Below are positions 38,901-51,025 of a stretch of 64,000 bases of DNA, one piece after another; position 1 is the stretch's first letter, and every line of letters starts with the position of its first letter. Position numbers and translations under genes: made by a program. The stretch is from contig VWPU01005228.1 of assembly GCA_013398955.1 (NCBI GenBank), forward strand, positions 383,642 to 447,641, written 5' to 3'. The DNA comes from Callaeas wilsoni (lineage: Eukaryota; Chordata; Aves; Passeriformes; Callaeidae). The notes under the pieces were generated by a model. It made no database searches. It was not told the DNA's origin and saw nothing but the letters and a program-made list of their open reading frames with translations.

Positions 38901-39650
38901 GAACTCCAGTCAAGCGCTGTGGAGTGTAGCAGAATCACATGTCCCAATAAACTTTTCCAGAAGTCACATTTTGTATTTGCAGATAAACTCTGTTACACTC
39001 TTTTTCCACATGGGAATTTTGTAAGGGCCTTTCTCTGTCACAGATGAGGAAAAAGTGCCTCGTCACAGTCTCGTGATATTTATTCTGTTGATTAAACCTC
39101 AACAACAGAAGTCATGCTATGTTGCAAAATTCACAATTTTCATTTTAAGCAAAAGGTAAAATTCTGGCATTTGATTTCAACAGATATTTGACAGTGAAAT
39201 CCAAGTGCATCTTTGTCTTCCTAAACAGTGGGCTAAAAGAAAAAAAAAAACAAACCTCAAATTCTCAAATTTTCAAAGGTCTTGAAAATACGATATGAAG
39301 AAGATGTTCTTTATGTAGGATGTCAAAATTCTTCTATTTGTATATCGTGTATCAAAAAGTATGAAGACAAAATATTTTTAAATAAAGTACAAGTATTTCT
39401 GCTGCAATTCATCAAGAACCAAACTTGATGACAATTTTTGAGCACAAATAGACTGGTTTTTTTTCCAAATTGTGAATACCTGGAAATTTTTTTCACTGTG
39501 GAACGTTAAGTTTGAGCAATTTGTTTCTGTGATTAGTACTTGCAGTGGAAAAATGGATGTAGAAGAAACACAATGGACCCCTCAATAGGTAAGAAATTCT
39601 GCCATGAGGCCTTACTCTTCACAGATGGAATTGACATTGCAAGAATGCCG
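35995..39650. other. AT-rich sequence without a recognised gene
   Basis: Holds an A/C tract at 36470-36528, a pyrimidine-rich stretch near 38050-38240, and an acceptor-like TATATTTTCCTTTCAG at 38358. The latter opens a 42-codon frame to a stop at 38487 with a hydrophobic middle (MSFIILTSITLKVFILT). No partner exon was found. Confidence 0.5.
36470..36528. repeat. A/C-only tract with (AAACC)-type units
   Basis: Contains ACCAAACAAA units repeated about every 10 bases (three near-identical copies around 36492-36520). Same class as the tracts at 3412 and 62513. Confidence 0.8.
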
Positions 39651-39654
39651 TTGG

Positions 39655-40250
39655 AGTGGACAGCTCTCTGGCTATATCTGCATTCACCATTAGAGTTGGA
39701 ACATGAGGATAGACCTTAGACGAGTCAGGATCAAGGATGTTTTCCTGCACATTCATCTGTTTATACCAGCTGTTGCCATATAACCTCACTGACACCAAGG
39801 CTGAGAATAAAACTTTGACCATGTAATTTATGTGGACAGAATGCTGGCAATATCAAAGAAAAATATTAAATCCTGGCTTTATCACTGATACAAACATAGC
39901 CTTTTTCTGAAGGACAGTGGGACCAAGCTTTGGAGAAGAGGCCAGAGCTCTGTATCTTACCGACATTGCCACAGAAGCCAGAAATGTAAGAGATGTTGAT
40001 GAAGTGCTGATAATGCCAAAGATGGCTGTGTCAAATGGTTGCTATGGAACACTGGCTCTATTAGAGAAGAGGCCAGAGCTCTGGTTGTATCAGAAATGAG
40101 GATGGCACGTTGACTACACCAGTGTTTGCCTCTGACACTTGGCTATATTAAATCTAGCCAAGAATGGACACCTGGCTTTTTCAAACCTGGGTGTACAGAC
40201 CTGGCTATGTTAATATTTGCCACAGACTTATTATTTTAGCCGGATTAATT
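39655..40250. repeat. Decayed minisatellite-like array, about 30-bp unit
   Basis: A motif close to CCTGGCTATATTAATATTTGCCACAGA recurs in degenerate form at about 39667, 39843, 39872, 39948, 40007, 40051, 40080, 40138, 40171 and 40199. An exact 20-base block (GAGAAGAGGCCAGAGCTCTG) occurs at 39933-39952 and 40064-40083, 131 bases apart, so a higher-order duplication may exist. Spacing is irregular, consistent with an old array broken by indels. No coding capacity. Confidence 0.6.
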
Positions 40251-43200
40251 CATATAGCAGAATGAAATTTCCAGTATACCTGTTATTTACCACGCATGTC
40301 AGATTAAAATATAGATTTTTTTTTTTAGTACTTTTTACATAGAGATTGATCTCTGACCCTATCAGAGAATGACATCCACCTCTGTCTGGGATTAACACTG
40401 ATTTGTGTCATCTCACATCAAAAACATACAAGAACCCTTGCTAGGAACCACTCTGCTATTACTCTATCTCTGATATAAGACACAAGCAGGATTAAAGCAG
40501 GATTCTTTTGTGTGTGTTTAAAATGGTGTGCTGATCACAACAAACATAATGAATCTATATAAATATAAATATTTATTCTATTTATTTGTCTAAGTGATGT
40601 AGCATGTACCAAGTTATATCAGGTAACACAAAAATCTGATTATAATAAAAAAGAAGCATCTAGCGCTTGTTTTTATAAAAGATAATAATCACTATAAGTG
40701 GGAAAATGGGAATGTAATCCAATATCTTCAGATGTACATTTGAAAACATTTTGACTGCTGGATTGCTTGTTCGCAGAGAGTAGCAGGATGCTCTTAAAGT
40801 GCATTGATTTTGTTTTGGCACTGCACTAAAAATGCATTTATTGAAAAGTCTTAATAGTGTTTCAGATTTTGTTCTGAAAGTCTCTCTCTACATATGTATG
40901 TAATCGAGGTCCTTGTATTCTAAAAATTCAGAAAAGTGTTATTAAAATTATCCAAGGTTCTGACAAGGTGACAAAATAGTTCTAGGCATTTTGCATGTAA
41001 AATAAAATCTGTGCCAAACTACTTTTGGGGAAGCCCCTCATAAACTTATGAAAGATTATACTACAGAAAAGATAAAATAGAATTATTTGTAAGTCTGTGG
41101 CAGTTTGTAAATAAGTGAAGAAGGACAGCAAAATAGTTTATTTTGAAAAACCTAAATATCTTTTTATATGGAAGGTGAGTGGTTCTTTCCATATAAAAAT
41201 GGAGTTGGTGAGATTTTTTATTTTTTGTTGTAGTTCTTGCCCTAGAATATGATCAAACAACTAAAAATATTCAAGTTATACCCACGTGGTTTTTCCAAAA
41301 GTTACAGAACTTGTTTATTCAGTAGCAAATGTTCATGGTCATAGTTAAGACCTACAGCAAAAGAGGCAGTGTCTTCATCAGTTGAGCCTAGTCAGCAATT
41401 TTTCCTGAGAATCTGTGTGACAGATAATTAAGAGCCCCTCTGTAAGATCTTGTTCTGCTCTATCCTCACTACTTGTATCAGTCAGTGCTGGACTGGCCAG
41501 AGCCCAGAGGCAGACATTACTGGGAAGAAAATAGTCTGTCTACATGAAACTTGAGAAAAGACAATTTTTCCTGATGGAGGGAAGGAAGGTCAAACTAAAA
41601 ATTTAATGTTAGTGAGCACAATCTGCTCCTCTTTTTAATTGTTGTTAAAAAAAATTACCTCGTGTAATTAACTGAAGCTGGAGAAGTTGTGGTCAGATCT
41701 GTGTCAGATGGCATTGTATTGCATTACATATCCTCAAACAGACAACATTTTAAATTATAAAGAAAGCTGGATCTACAGTACACGACGTGCCCTTTTAAAA
41801 GGCTTGTTTTATACTTTATTAATTAATTCTCTGAGGTTGTTTATATTTAGCCATCAACTCCATCTGGGCCAGTAGCAAGATACCTCATGAAGGCACAGAT
41901 AATGAGCTGTTATACTTTCATACAAATACTTTGTGTTTTGTTATCGAAGCCTGTTCAAACTTTCAGATGCAGATAAAGTGTGATACAGAAGAGTAAATAT
42001 GGAAACAAATTAATTTTTTCCTTTCTTTGATAATGAAGTAATGGTGTGAAGTTGGAGGGCAACAAGGAATTCTCCAATTCATTGCTACCTGAAAGTCTCT
42101 GCGGAATTTCTTCCTCAGCAGTTCTGCACTCCTTCATGAATAGATTTAGCATTCTGCAGCACATGGCTTAAAGACTTGTTAAAGGACTTTGTTAGTTACA
42201 GCCTTTTCCATCTGTTCTTAATCCTGGGTCTGTACTGTGTTCTTCTGTCTACTATGGAAAATATGGACAGGGTCTTTTCAAACTTCTGGAAAGAAAAAAA
42301 ATATATTTTGTGTGACACTTAAAAACCTGACAGTGCTTTTCCTTTAACATGGTTTCTCAGCTAAGCAGCATGACTGGGGATAGTTTTCCATGATGCATTG
42401 ATTATGTTCCTTGAGCTCAATATGCAAAAAAATTGAGAATAAAGACTCCTTTCAGAATGATGGGATGTTTAAAATATGTAAATGAATACTGATTACACTA
42501 AGCAATGATGACCTCTGTGTTTGCTTTACCACACTTATCAAAATAAAATTGCCTATTATGTTCACCTGTATATTCTATTAAGAAGATATTCAAGGGTTTA
42601 CAATGATAATTCCCATTTATCAAATAGCTTGTGTTTTGTTTATATAGCTGCAATGAAAATTTGGAAGGGAATAGAAACAGAACAGTTGGAGAGGAAATTA
42701 TGGTTTTAATACTAGTTGATAGAAGTTTATTTTTCAAGCATTTGAAATTAAATAGTGCACATACACATATAAGAACGTATGTCTGGTTTGCTGAGCAGAC
42801 AGCTCAGCTGGCAAGAGAAGAGAAGGTCAGTTGTTGGATAAAATTATTTTACCAACTAAAATAAATTATTTGCTGCTGTGACATCTCTAAATACAACTTG
42901 GTCAAAGGAAGGCAAAAATAATTCCTAGCAGGAGGTAATCAGCACACATATTAATTTAATAGAATAAGACAGATTGATTTATTCACTCGGTATATGCAGG
43001 TTAGGCCTCTGAGCTTACATTGTCATTTAAAAACATCTCTGTCCTTATATGCCTGTAAAGAATTATGTTTGGAATGGTACTTTGTATCCAAGGTGATTTC
43101 TTTTTTCCCCCTCTCTTTCCCTGTGCCTGTACATGTATATGTATGTATGTACAGACATAAAAACATTTATCTTTTAAAAACAGTTTTTCAAATATCATTT

Positions 43201-43439
43201 TACCATTGGAAGAACTAAACATATTGCTCTCACATTGTACATTTCAGTACAGTCTGAATATCAAAAAGGAATAGAAAATTCTGACAGAAATTTTTCTCAG
43301 TTCCATACTGGGTGGGGAGCAGGGGGAGTGTTACATTCACTAAGAAAAAGAAGATTTAATTTTGTAAAACTTTACTAAAAAAGTGCCTTTCTGAGCAGTT
43401 TATTAGAAATTAAGCATTGTCTGAAAGTTTTAAGAGTGT
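40251..43439. other. AT-rich sequence without a recognised gene
   Basis: No repeat family recognised apart from the inverted repeat at 41161-41199 and a TGTATATGTATGTATGTAC stretch near 43134-43152. A minus-strand frame at 41955-42164 of 69 codons has no supporting context. Confidence 0.5.
41161..41199. repeat. Perfect 13-bp inverted repeat with 13-base loop
   Basis: TTTTTATATGGAA at 41161-41173 pairs with TTCCATATAAAAA at 41187-41199. It could be a small hairpin or the remnant of a palindromic element; no target duplication is evident. Confidence 0.85.
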
Positions 43440-43737
43440 GTCGCAGTCTATCTTCTGACTTGTCAACTTCCCCCCAGCTTTATATGTTGAACATGATCCC
43501 ATACGGTATGGAACAGCCCTTTGGCCACTTGAGGTCAGAGATGTCCCAGCTGCACCCCTTCCCAACTCCTCCTGCCACTCCAGCCTTCTCACTGGCAGCG
43601 CATGACAAGCTAAAAAGTCCTTGACTTAATAGAAATACTTCTTAGCAACACCTGAAACATCAGCATGCGATCAACACGCTTCTCTTACAAAGTCCAAAAC
43701 TCACTGTACCAGCTAATAGGAAGAACATTAGTTCTAC
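43440..43737 (-). mobile_element. ERVL-like LTR fragment (U3 part)
   Basis: On the minus strand the blocks match the 5' half of the avian ERVL-type LTR: a CAGCTGGTACAGTGAGTTTTGG-like region, GTTGATCGCATGCTGATGTTTC, AAGTCAAGGACTTTTTAGCTT, the GCTGGAGTGGCAGGAG stretch, CCAAAGGGCTGTTCCATACC, and the promoter ACATATAAAGCTGGGGG with its TATA box near 43480. Sequence past the promoter is missing, so the fragment lacks R and U5. Confidence 0.75.
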
Positions 43738-44204
43738 CCTAATAACATTAGTTATTTTTGTCAATACCTTTGAAAACTCCCAGCTTCTACTTTAAAGGAA
43801 CTTTAGAGATTGGGTCATGTTGAGGAGGTAATGACATTTTATGGGACAGATACTTGAAATACAGTTGTGGAGCTTTGTCTGACACTTTATGTTATACAAA
43901 ATTTTAATAGTACTATTTTATTCCTTTATGCCTTCACATTCTGTTAATTATAAAAGCAAGTTCAATTCATACAGTAAATATTCTGGCATTAAGATTTAGA
44001 AGGAAAAAAGAAAGCTTTAGAAATTATACCCAAAAAACCCTAGGAGAAACATTACACCTTTGCCTCAATGAGAAAACATTATTAGACCCTAGTAGGAATG
44101 GGAAAATTGTCCATATTTACTTCAACCTTTTAGAGCCATTCAACATATTTTGAGAGAAAGTATAATTTCATGTCTGCATCCTCTTTTCAGAGTTTTATTT
44201 CTCA

Positions 44205-44425
44205 GAATCATGGAACTGTAGAATGATTTGGGTTGGAAGGGACCACAAAGATCATCTAGTTCCAAACTATCTGCAGTGGGAAGGGACATCTTCCAGTACA
44301 ACAGGTTGTTCAAAGCCCAATCCATCCTAGCCATGAACACTTTCAGGGATGAGATATGCACAATTTCTCTGAGCAACCTGTTCCAGTGTCTCACCACTGT
44401 CATAGTGAAAAATTTCATAGTGCTT
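44205..44425 (-). mobile_element. CR1 LINE 3' end
   Basis: The low-coordinate end is CAGAATCATGGAACTGTAGAATGATTTGGGTTGGAAGGGACC, the reverse complement of the CR1 tail and 3' UTR. It continues into the ORF2 end (minus-strand peptide pieces FFTMTVVRHWNRLLREIV and SSLKVFMARMD). Short truncated copy. Confidence 0.92.
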
Positions 44426-44536
44426 TAAATTAAAAGGAAAAAGGGGAACCTTTTATTAATTTAGGATAAATATTTTGAAGTGGTTTGGGTCTTGAAAAGT
44501 GTTAGAAAAAATAACTGAAGAATTTTTTTTTAATAG

Positions 44537-44608
44537 ATTTTTGCATCTTTAATGAGTTGAAGCATCTTTTGGCACAAAGTGCACAGATGGCAGCAGAAGA
44601 AGGAAAAG
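44537..44608 (+). CDS. Candidate internal exon A (72 bp, phase 1-1)
   Basis: TTTTTTTTAATAG precedes 44537, and AAAAG|GTAAAG follows 44608. One frame is open throughout, reading FCIFNELKHLLAQSAQM then AAEEGK, with two leading bases and one trailing G. The peptide is helical in character, with an amphipathic look, but not recognised. The trailing G joins the two leading bases of candidate exon B to make a Gly codon, so the phases fit. The evidence is splice-like borders plus phase; there is no homology support. Confidence 0.33.
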
Positions 44609-47600
44609 GTAAAGGGAGTGCCCCTTTCGTTGGTTGTATTTTGTAAAATCATTGCAGCTATGGAGTCTAAGCACACCTTTATTCAGCATCTGTTCTATGA
44701 AGGCAACTGAAACATTGCCTTCACATTAAATACTTGAATGGCTCATCTGAAGTGTAAGGACTTTGCAGTGTAATTAAGTCATTCTCATCCTGAAGTGTTT
44801 ATGCTTTGTTCACATAGGGAGAAAGTGTTTGTGTATTTATTTTTGAAGTCATTATTAACAGAAAGCAAAGTCAATGAAACTTTCAAAAATAAGCTAATTC
44901 TGTGAGGTTTGTTTATCTTTACAAGGACAAAAGGGTTGTATTTCTTTTATGAGCTGTTTCTTTCACTGTGCATTTGCCAGTGTTCATGTGTGCAGGACTG
45001 TGAGGAATCTACAGTAACAAATGTGGAAGTTTAGTTAAGTCCTTTTTTTGCATCAACAGTGGGAAAAAATGCCTAAGGGTAAAGAAAGAAAACTGTGAAT
45101 TAGGTCTTTGTCAAGTGGAGTTAGCTATGGAATGCATAAGGAATACAGGATTTGACAGAAATGTAGAATGATGAAAACTTTCAGTTTATGGTATCAAAGC
45201 TTATTGACAGCACTTGCAAACACAGGTCCAGAACACAAATTTCTAATTGCTGCTACTGAAAAATGGTTTCTACTGATGACCCTAGTTGAATTTACTGTAT
45301 TTCTCTGTGAATAATTATAGATCAGGGAAACACAGTGTTTTCAAATTGGCCCTGTCCCTCCATCCATTTATTTCCTTCTGGTAGGAGGAGTATATCACTT
45401 TTCATCCTTCATCAGAGACCCTGTCAAAAGAGCTGTTTGTGTACTTCCTTCTTTACAAGCAAAACTTTCAATTCTAGAAGGAAATCCTGGCAAAATTACT
45501 GCTTATCTTGGAGCATACAAATCTCCTATGCTGTGGTGTGAGTGTGTAAGAGAAGAGTTCCTTCACTGCAAAAGGCAAAATTGCCAACACTGGGATTTAT
45601 AAGGAAAACAGTTCTTGTAAACAAAAACTGTCAGCATGGGTATTGTGCAACGTGTATCAGCCTTGTGCATAGTGATCATGTGAATGATAATCATGGCAGG
45701 AATGATTGAATTATATATTTAATTAATTATTAAGTCTGTGAAGAATGAACAGCAGATGGATATACTCCTATAAAAGTATAGTTTCTATTGTTAGTTTTCC
45801 CTTACCCATTTGTTCTGTTTGCAAATAGGTCCTGTCCTGACATTCAGTGCTATGCCATAATGGCTTTTAAATGTCTATCAGCGTGATTCAAGCATTCATA
45901 TTCCAGAATGCTCTGGCTTTGTACTTAACATGTAGAATCCTTTGCAAAGAGACAAGCAATGTAAGCTAAAAATGCACTAACAATGTTCTCTACAGTTAAG
46001 AACTTTAAGGCAGTATAGGTGTAGCCTTGCTTCTTTATACATAAGCATAGCAAACCACACTTTACTGTTATTATCATATCCCATTGGTTTAGTAACAACT
46101 CATGTTTTTTTAAAGACAAATTCTTTTTATTATCCCAATGCATATATATCTGTGCATGTGTGTATATATACATATAATTTTGTATATGTGTGTGTATCTT
46201 CATGAGTATGTCTTTCAGTTATGAAGAAACAGTGGATTTTTTTGCCATTATTTCCAAAACCAAGACTCTGTCTTAGAAAAAGCAAAAAAATAAATGCCAT
46301 TTTAGTGTAAAAACTTTCCTGGTTCTGCTGGTAAAAACTTTAAGATCTCACTAGAGCAGTCTGAATCAAAAGTTTACCTTTAGGTTCATTATTGACATGG
46401 GCTAGCTGACAGTCTTCTAGTTGTATTCTGAACTGTAACATTAGTATTTACTGGAGAAACTTGTTTTGGTAATGTTAAAATTTCCTTAAACTAAGGGCTT
46501 TCCTGGTTTCACTTTGACATATTCATGCTCTGTTTAACAGGACAAAAAAAAGTCCTGTGAATCACAGGAGTCATGCTGATAAAGTAATGATACTGCCTTA
46601 TGGTGGCACTATATTTCTTATAGAAGTCTATATAAGTAATTGCTGTTTATGGAATAGCATCCTAGTAGAGTATATTATAGCCTCTGGGTAAATTCTCATT
46701 AATTTTTGTAGGGCTGTGGTAATCTTTATGTTAAATTTTCCCACAAGGGCTGACCAAACCCATGATTTTAATTTCAGAAGTGCTAATAGTTTTTGTCTTT
46801 AACCATAAATAAATAAGGTATCATCTAGGATTTTTTATTCTTTCATATATAGCATTTGAATATTTAGTACAGGTTCAACACGAATAAATATTTATTTCTG
46901 TCTATGAAAACACTTTTGAGTGTGAGAAAGCATCGCAGTACTATATTTACTTTCAAGAAAATGTTATACAGGATGGAGGAATACTAGTACATCTGCTAAA
47001 GTTTTCCTAGAGCTGGTAAATTAGAATTGCAATATTTGTCCTCTATTTGTTAATTTATTTAGTTAGTTAGTTGCTTGCAGCTACTCTGTTGTTTTTCTCT
47101 ATGATTTCCTCATAAATTGGTTGAATGATTTTATGCCTTTATGCATCCTTTAGGGACTTTACTCTGTAATTCTAAACAACGAGACACTTAAAGCAATTTT
47201 TTTTTGTTAAAATGTCTCTAAATAGTAGCTATAATATAGTGTAATTTTCTGAAAGGTTGTGAAACGTTAGTCTTGGTGATAGTGTTAAGATCAGGAGCAA
47301 GAGGAGGTCACTATGATATTAAACCTAATCCAAAGTGACCTGTGTGGAGATTGTGATGGATATACCTTTAAACTGTTGTCAACCATAGCTTGAGTTGCAT
47401 GTTCCAGGAATCGCTATATCAAGAACCACAAAAAACAGTGGAGAAAAACTCTTACACAGCAGAGACATGACCTGAGCTGTCTTTGGTGCCCAGTAACTCC
47501 ACACAAAACACCACCTCTCCTATCCTGCATTCACAGTAACAGATGAGGCACAAAATAATGGACTAAATGAAATCAGTGAAAGTTTTTTAGGTATTTGTGG

Positions 47601-47734
47601 AAATTTTATGGGCATTTTATGGTTATTTTGCACAGGTGATACATAGTCTAAAGGAATTATATCTGTGTTGAAATTATTTTGGATAGTGTGATATCAGAGC
47701 ATGATGTATATAATATAGTCTAAGGATGGGAATT
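44609..47734. other. AT-rich sequence without a recognised gene
   Basis: Would be an intron if candidate exons A and B are real. Contains a (TG/TA)-rich microsatellite-like stretch near 46139-46196. No repeats otherwise recognised. Confidence 0.5.
46139..46196. repeat. Imperfect (TA/TG) microsatellite
   Basis: Alternating purine-pyrimidine run with ATATATAT, GTGTGTATATATACATA and ATGTGTGTGTAT pieces. It has Z-DNA-prone composition, but the repeat is interrupted. Confidence 0.75.
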
Positions 47735-48287
47735 TGCCCTGGTTTTGACTGGGATAATGTTAATTTCTTTCATAGTAGCTGGTATAATGCTGCATTTGGG
47801 ATTTAGGGTGAGAACAATGCTGCTAAGTACTGTTTATGCAGAGCTAAGGCCTTTTCTGCTTCTCGTAACACCTCAATAGCAAGGAGGCTGGAGTGGTGAG
47901 GGGACACAGCTGGGACTGTTGGCTCCAGCTGACCAAAAGGGTATCACATACCATATGGTGTCATGCTTAGCAATAAAAGCTGAATGAAGAAGAAAGACAG
48001 GAAAATTTGGAGTGATGGCATTTCACTTCCTAAGTCACCACTATATGTGATGGAGCACTTCTGTCTTGGAGATGGCGAAACACCTGCCTGCCCATAGAAA
48101 GTGGTGAATTAATTTCTTCTTTTGTGTTGCCTGTGCACATGTGGGTTTTGTTTTACCTATTAAACTGTCTATATCACAATCCATGAGTTTTGTCACGTGT
48201 ACTCTTCCAATTCCCTTCTCCATCCCACTGTGATTGGAGTGAGCAAATGACTGTGTGGTATCTAGTTGCTGGATAGGGTTAATTACA
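47735..48287 (+). mobile_element. Solo LTR, avian ERVL-like
   Basis: The order of blocks is clear: TGCCCTGGTTTTGACTGGG start, CATAGTAGCTGGTATAATGC, GAGCTAAGGCCTTTTCTGC, GGGGACACAGCTGGGAC, GACCAAAAGGGTATCACATACC, AATAAAAGCTGAATG (TATA/promoter region), GGAGTGATGGCATTTC, ACACCTGCCTGCCCATAG, CCTATTAAACTGTC with an ATTAAA poly(A) signal, CCATCCCACTG and a GGTTAATTACA end. About 550 bp. I could not see a perfect 5-bp duplication. No internal viral genes adjoin it, so it is a solo LTR. The 83-codon minus-strand frame at 48041-48292 is a shadow. Confidence 0.88.
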
Positions 48288-49430
48288 TACATTCAAATTA
48301 CATCATTTGAAGTCAGGCATATGCTTTTGGTTTCACTCCTTTTTGTCATATTCTTGTACCTCATCTTTCAGGTGCAGTTATTTATGAAGACGGTCATGTA
48401 TTTGGTTTAGGGGTCCTAGTTCCAAGTCTAATCTTGCTCCTTGTCTTCAAAGTTGCATGTCTGTGTATCAGAAAGTTTCTCATGTGAATCTGAGGCCAGA
48501 TGTGGACCTCTATCTGCATTTTGATAAAATCTTCAGGAGGGTATTGATTTCTGTGCAGAAAAAAACACACTCAGACTGATGAAGAATGACAGTGCAAGGG
48601 GTTTTTTTTTTAAAAAAGGAGCTAGAAAACATCAAGATAATGAATCACATCTACTGTACAGCTTCTTATATGCTTCTTTTTGAACTCTACAGAACGCCTA
48701 AATAGTCTTTGAAATATCATGAATCAGGAGTGAATTTCAGACTTGTAAAAACATGAATGTGATGCAAGAATCATTTTACTCCTAAGAGAAGAACATCACA
48801 ATCATGTTCTTGCATTTTTTTAAGTAAATTCTTTATTTATTTCACATTAATTAAAAAATATGCCAATATCTTTGTCTCTGGATACATTTATAGTTTTAAA
48901 ACAGTCCCTAATTGGAGATTTAGAGCAGGTGCCAAAGACATTCTGAGTTAAATTGCTCAAGAGTAACAGTGACCAAGCCGTTGCTTGGAGCAAACTATTG
49001 GAGAGCTAACAAGGCAGTTGCAAGCAAGAAACAGTAATAGTTGAGTTTCTGGGATGAGAAAGTTGAAAATACTCATGACAAAGTACATGAAAAAGAGCAT
49101 GATAGCTACTATTTTAAAGACTAAATGGTGCATGGAATATGAGTGTTGGCTGAGTTCTTCTGTGAAGGAAAGCTTGAAAAAATATTTTCTTCACTTTAAT
49201 CTCCACAGATATTAATGAGCTTGGCAATAGCACAGAAAATGTACTAATTGTATTTATGGATTGTTTGATTTAATGAGATCAAGCTTTCTTAAAGAATATT
49301 AAAATCTCTATGCCAGAATAATTACTGAATAGGAATATAACAATAGTCAAGTCTACAGATATTATTCTAATAAATACCAGCAGTCACTAAGGAATAATAA
49401 AGATAGCCCTATGTAGCAAAATTCCCCCAA
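48288..49430. other. AT-rich sequence without a recognised gene
   Basis: Nothing recognised on either strand; contains short T and A runs near 48601-48617. Confidence 0.5.
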
Positions 49431-49570
49431 ATTAAAATTCAGTTAAAATATCAGACTCTGATCCTGACTTACATGAAGAGTACTGTACTTTGTCAAAATG
49501 ACTCTGCCAACCAGACATCTGCAGTCTCTTAATCAACTTTCTGGCCCTTTGTTGGACTTTCTCAAGTAAA
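49431..49570 (-). mobile_element. Probable CR1 LINE fragment
   Basis: The minus-strand reading gives LLEKVQQRARKLIKRLQ, close to the conserved LERVQRRATKMIKGLEHL stretch of CR1 ORF2. On the plus strand the text ends TGGCCCTTTGTTGGACTTTCTCAAG, typical of CR1 reverse complement. A CAAACAAACAAA tract adjoins it at 49570-49612. Very short and diverged. Confidence 0.6.
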
Positions 49571-49612
49571 CAAAAAAAAGCAAAACCCAAACAAACAAAT
49601 AACAAAAAAAAG
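49566..49612. repeat. A/C-rich low-complexity tract
   Basis: Runs of A with single and double C (AAACAAACAAATAAC) next to the CR1 fragment. Confidence 0.7.
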
Positions 49613-49751
49613 GAGAATTGTTTCAGCTTGATAACAGCAGCAGTCATCAGCCCTGTCCTCTGCCCCTAGCAGAAGTCCAAGCTTGAAATAGGATTCCAAG
49701 TATTTATAATTAATAATGACTTCTGATCTAAAACTGATTGCTTATTGACAG

Positions 49752-49855
49752 GTTTGGACAATGATGAAGTAGCTCTGCAGATATTAAAAGTCACTCAGAT
49801 TAATGAGAATCTTCAAAAAAATGCTCTTGATAAAGCTGGAAATGTTACAAAATCT
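49752..49855 (+). CDS. Candidate internal exon B (104 bp, phase 1-0)
   Basis: TGCTTATTGACAG precedes it. The frame set by candidate exon A reads LDNDEVALQILKVTQINENL then QKNALDKAGNVTKS, 34 codons. The donor TCT|GTATTC is weak. The frame remains open another 10 codons to a TAA at about 49888, so it could instead be a terminal exon. The peptide is polar and likely helical; not recognised. Ending in phase 0 it joins candidate exon C, which begins in phase 0. Confidence 0.3.
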
Positions 49856-49889
49856 GTATTCTTCCCTTGTAGCAGCTGTAATTTTTAAC

Positions 49890-51025
49890 CCATCTGTGCA
49901 GCATTCTATAGGAGAAAATCGGATCAGGAAAAATGATAGCTGAAAATAGACAAAGATATTTTCTTGTTCGTTCTCTTCCTAACTTGTTTCAGATATTCCT
50001 AAATATTTGGGGAGAAGGCCAACTAGAAAAATTGTAGTATTTTACATTGTGTTGAAATGTTTTTCAATATTTTTCAATAATTTTTTATGCATTCCCATTA
50101 AAAGTACTACATTATTGGACAGACATTTCAGATAAGCTATGAACAATTGTATAAACTCATTATATAATTTTTAAGTGCTAAATTACCAAGTTTCTTCTGA
50201 AAAACACCAAAAGTACACCTGTTACTGTAAGCCGTCCTCTTGTAATGAATCTATTTTTATACAAGTCATGGATATTTTTTGTAGCTTGTAAGCTTTAATA
50301 ATTGAACATATTTACTACCTTTAATTATTTACTACCTTAATTTTAAACAAGGACCACTTTTAATTTTAATATATTGGGAAAATAATCATTCTTTCTTGTT
50401 AAAAATGTTGGAGTTATTTATAAGTACGTAAGTACATATACATGTATTAAAAGAGAGACTACAATGAGTTTACTCACAATACATATAATATACAAAGAAA
50501 AAAAATACATTATTGATTTGGAGATTACAAAAAACCCTGAACATATTATTCCAGTATCTTGTTATATAGAGAAATTATATAGACGTCTATTGTTAAAATT
50601 CTGAGAATTGGTCCATTCTCACTTCCACAAGTATGGAACAACAAGCTGGTATGAAGTAACACAAATAGTTATTTTGCTTGCTTATATTTTTAAAATATTT
50701 ATTATTCATTTTATTATCCAACATTACTGCTGCAAAGAGCAGAATTAATAACATTTTTATTTACAGTACATCTCCCTCTATACTTGTCACAAATACTGGC
50801 AGCGTTGTTTATTTGGGTTAGCTAGTTACATTCAGTACTGTTATTACTGATTTTTTTTTTCTAAATTAGTATGTCTGTCTATCTAGAGTCTTAACAACAT
50901 GCTTTTTAATAGTTAATTTTTTATGTGAATACTGATGGGAAATGTTCCTATTTTATTAATGCAACTAGTGACATTCAGTTACTAGTGACTAAGCAATAGC
51001 AGTTCATCATTTTTATTTTTTAAAG
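49890..51025. other. AT-rich sequence without a recognised gene
   Basis: Would be an intron between candidate exons B and C. A small direct duplication of ATTTACTACCTT occurs near 50308-50336. Nothing else seen. Confidence 0.5.
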
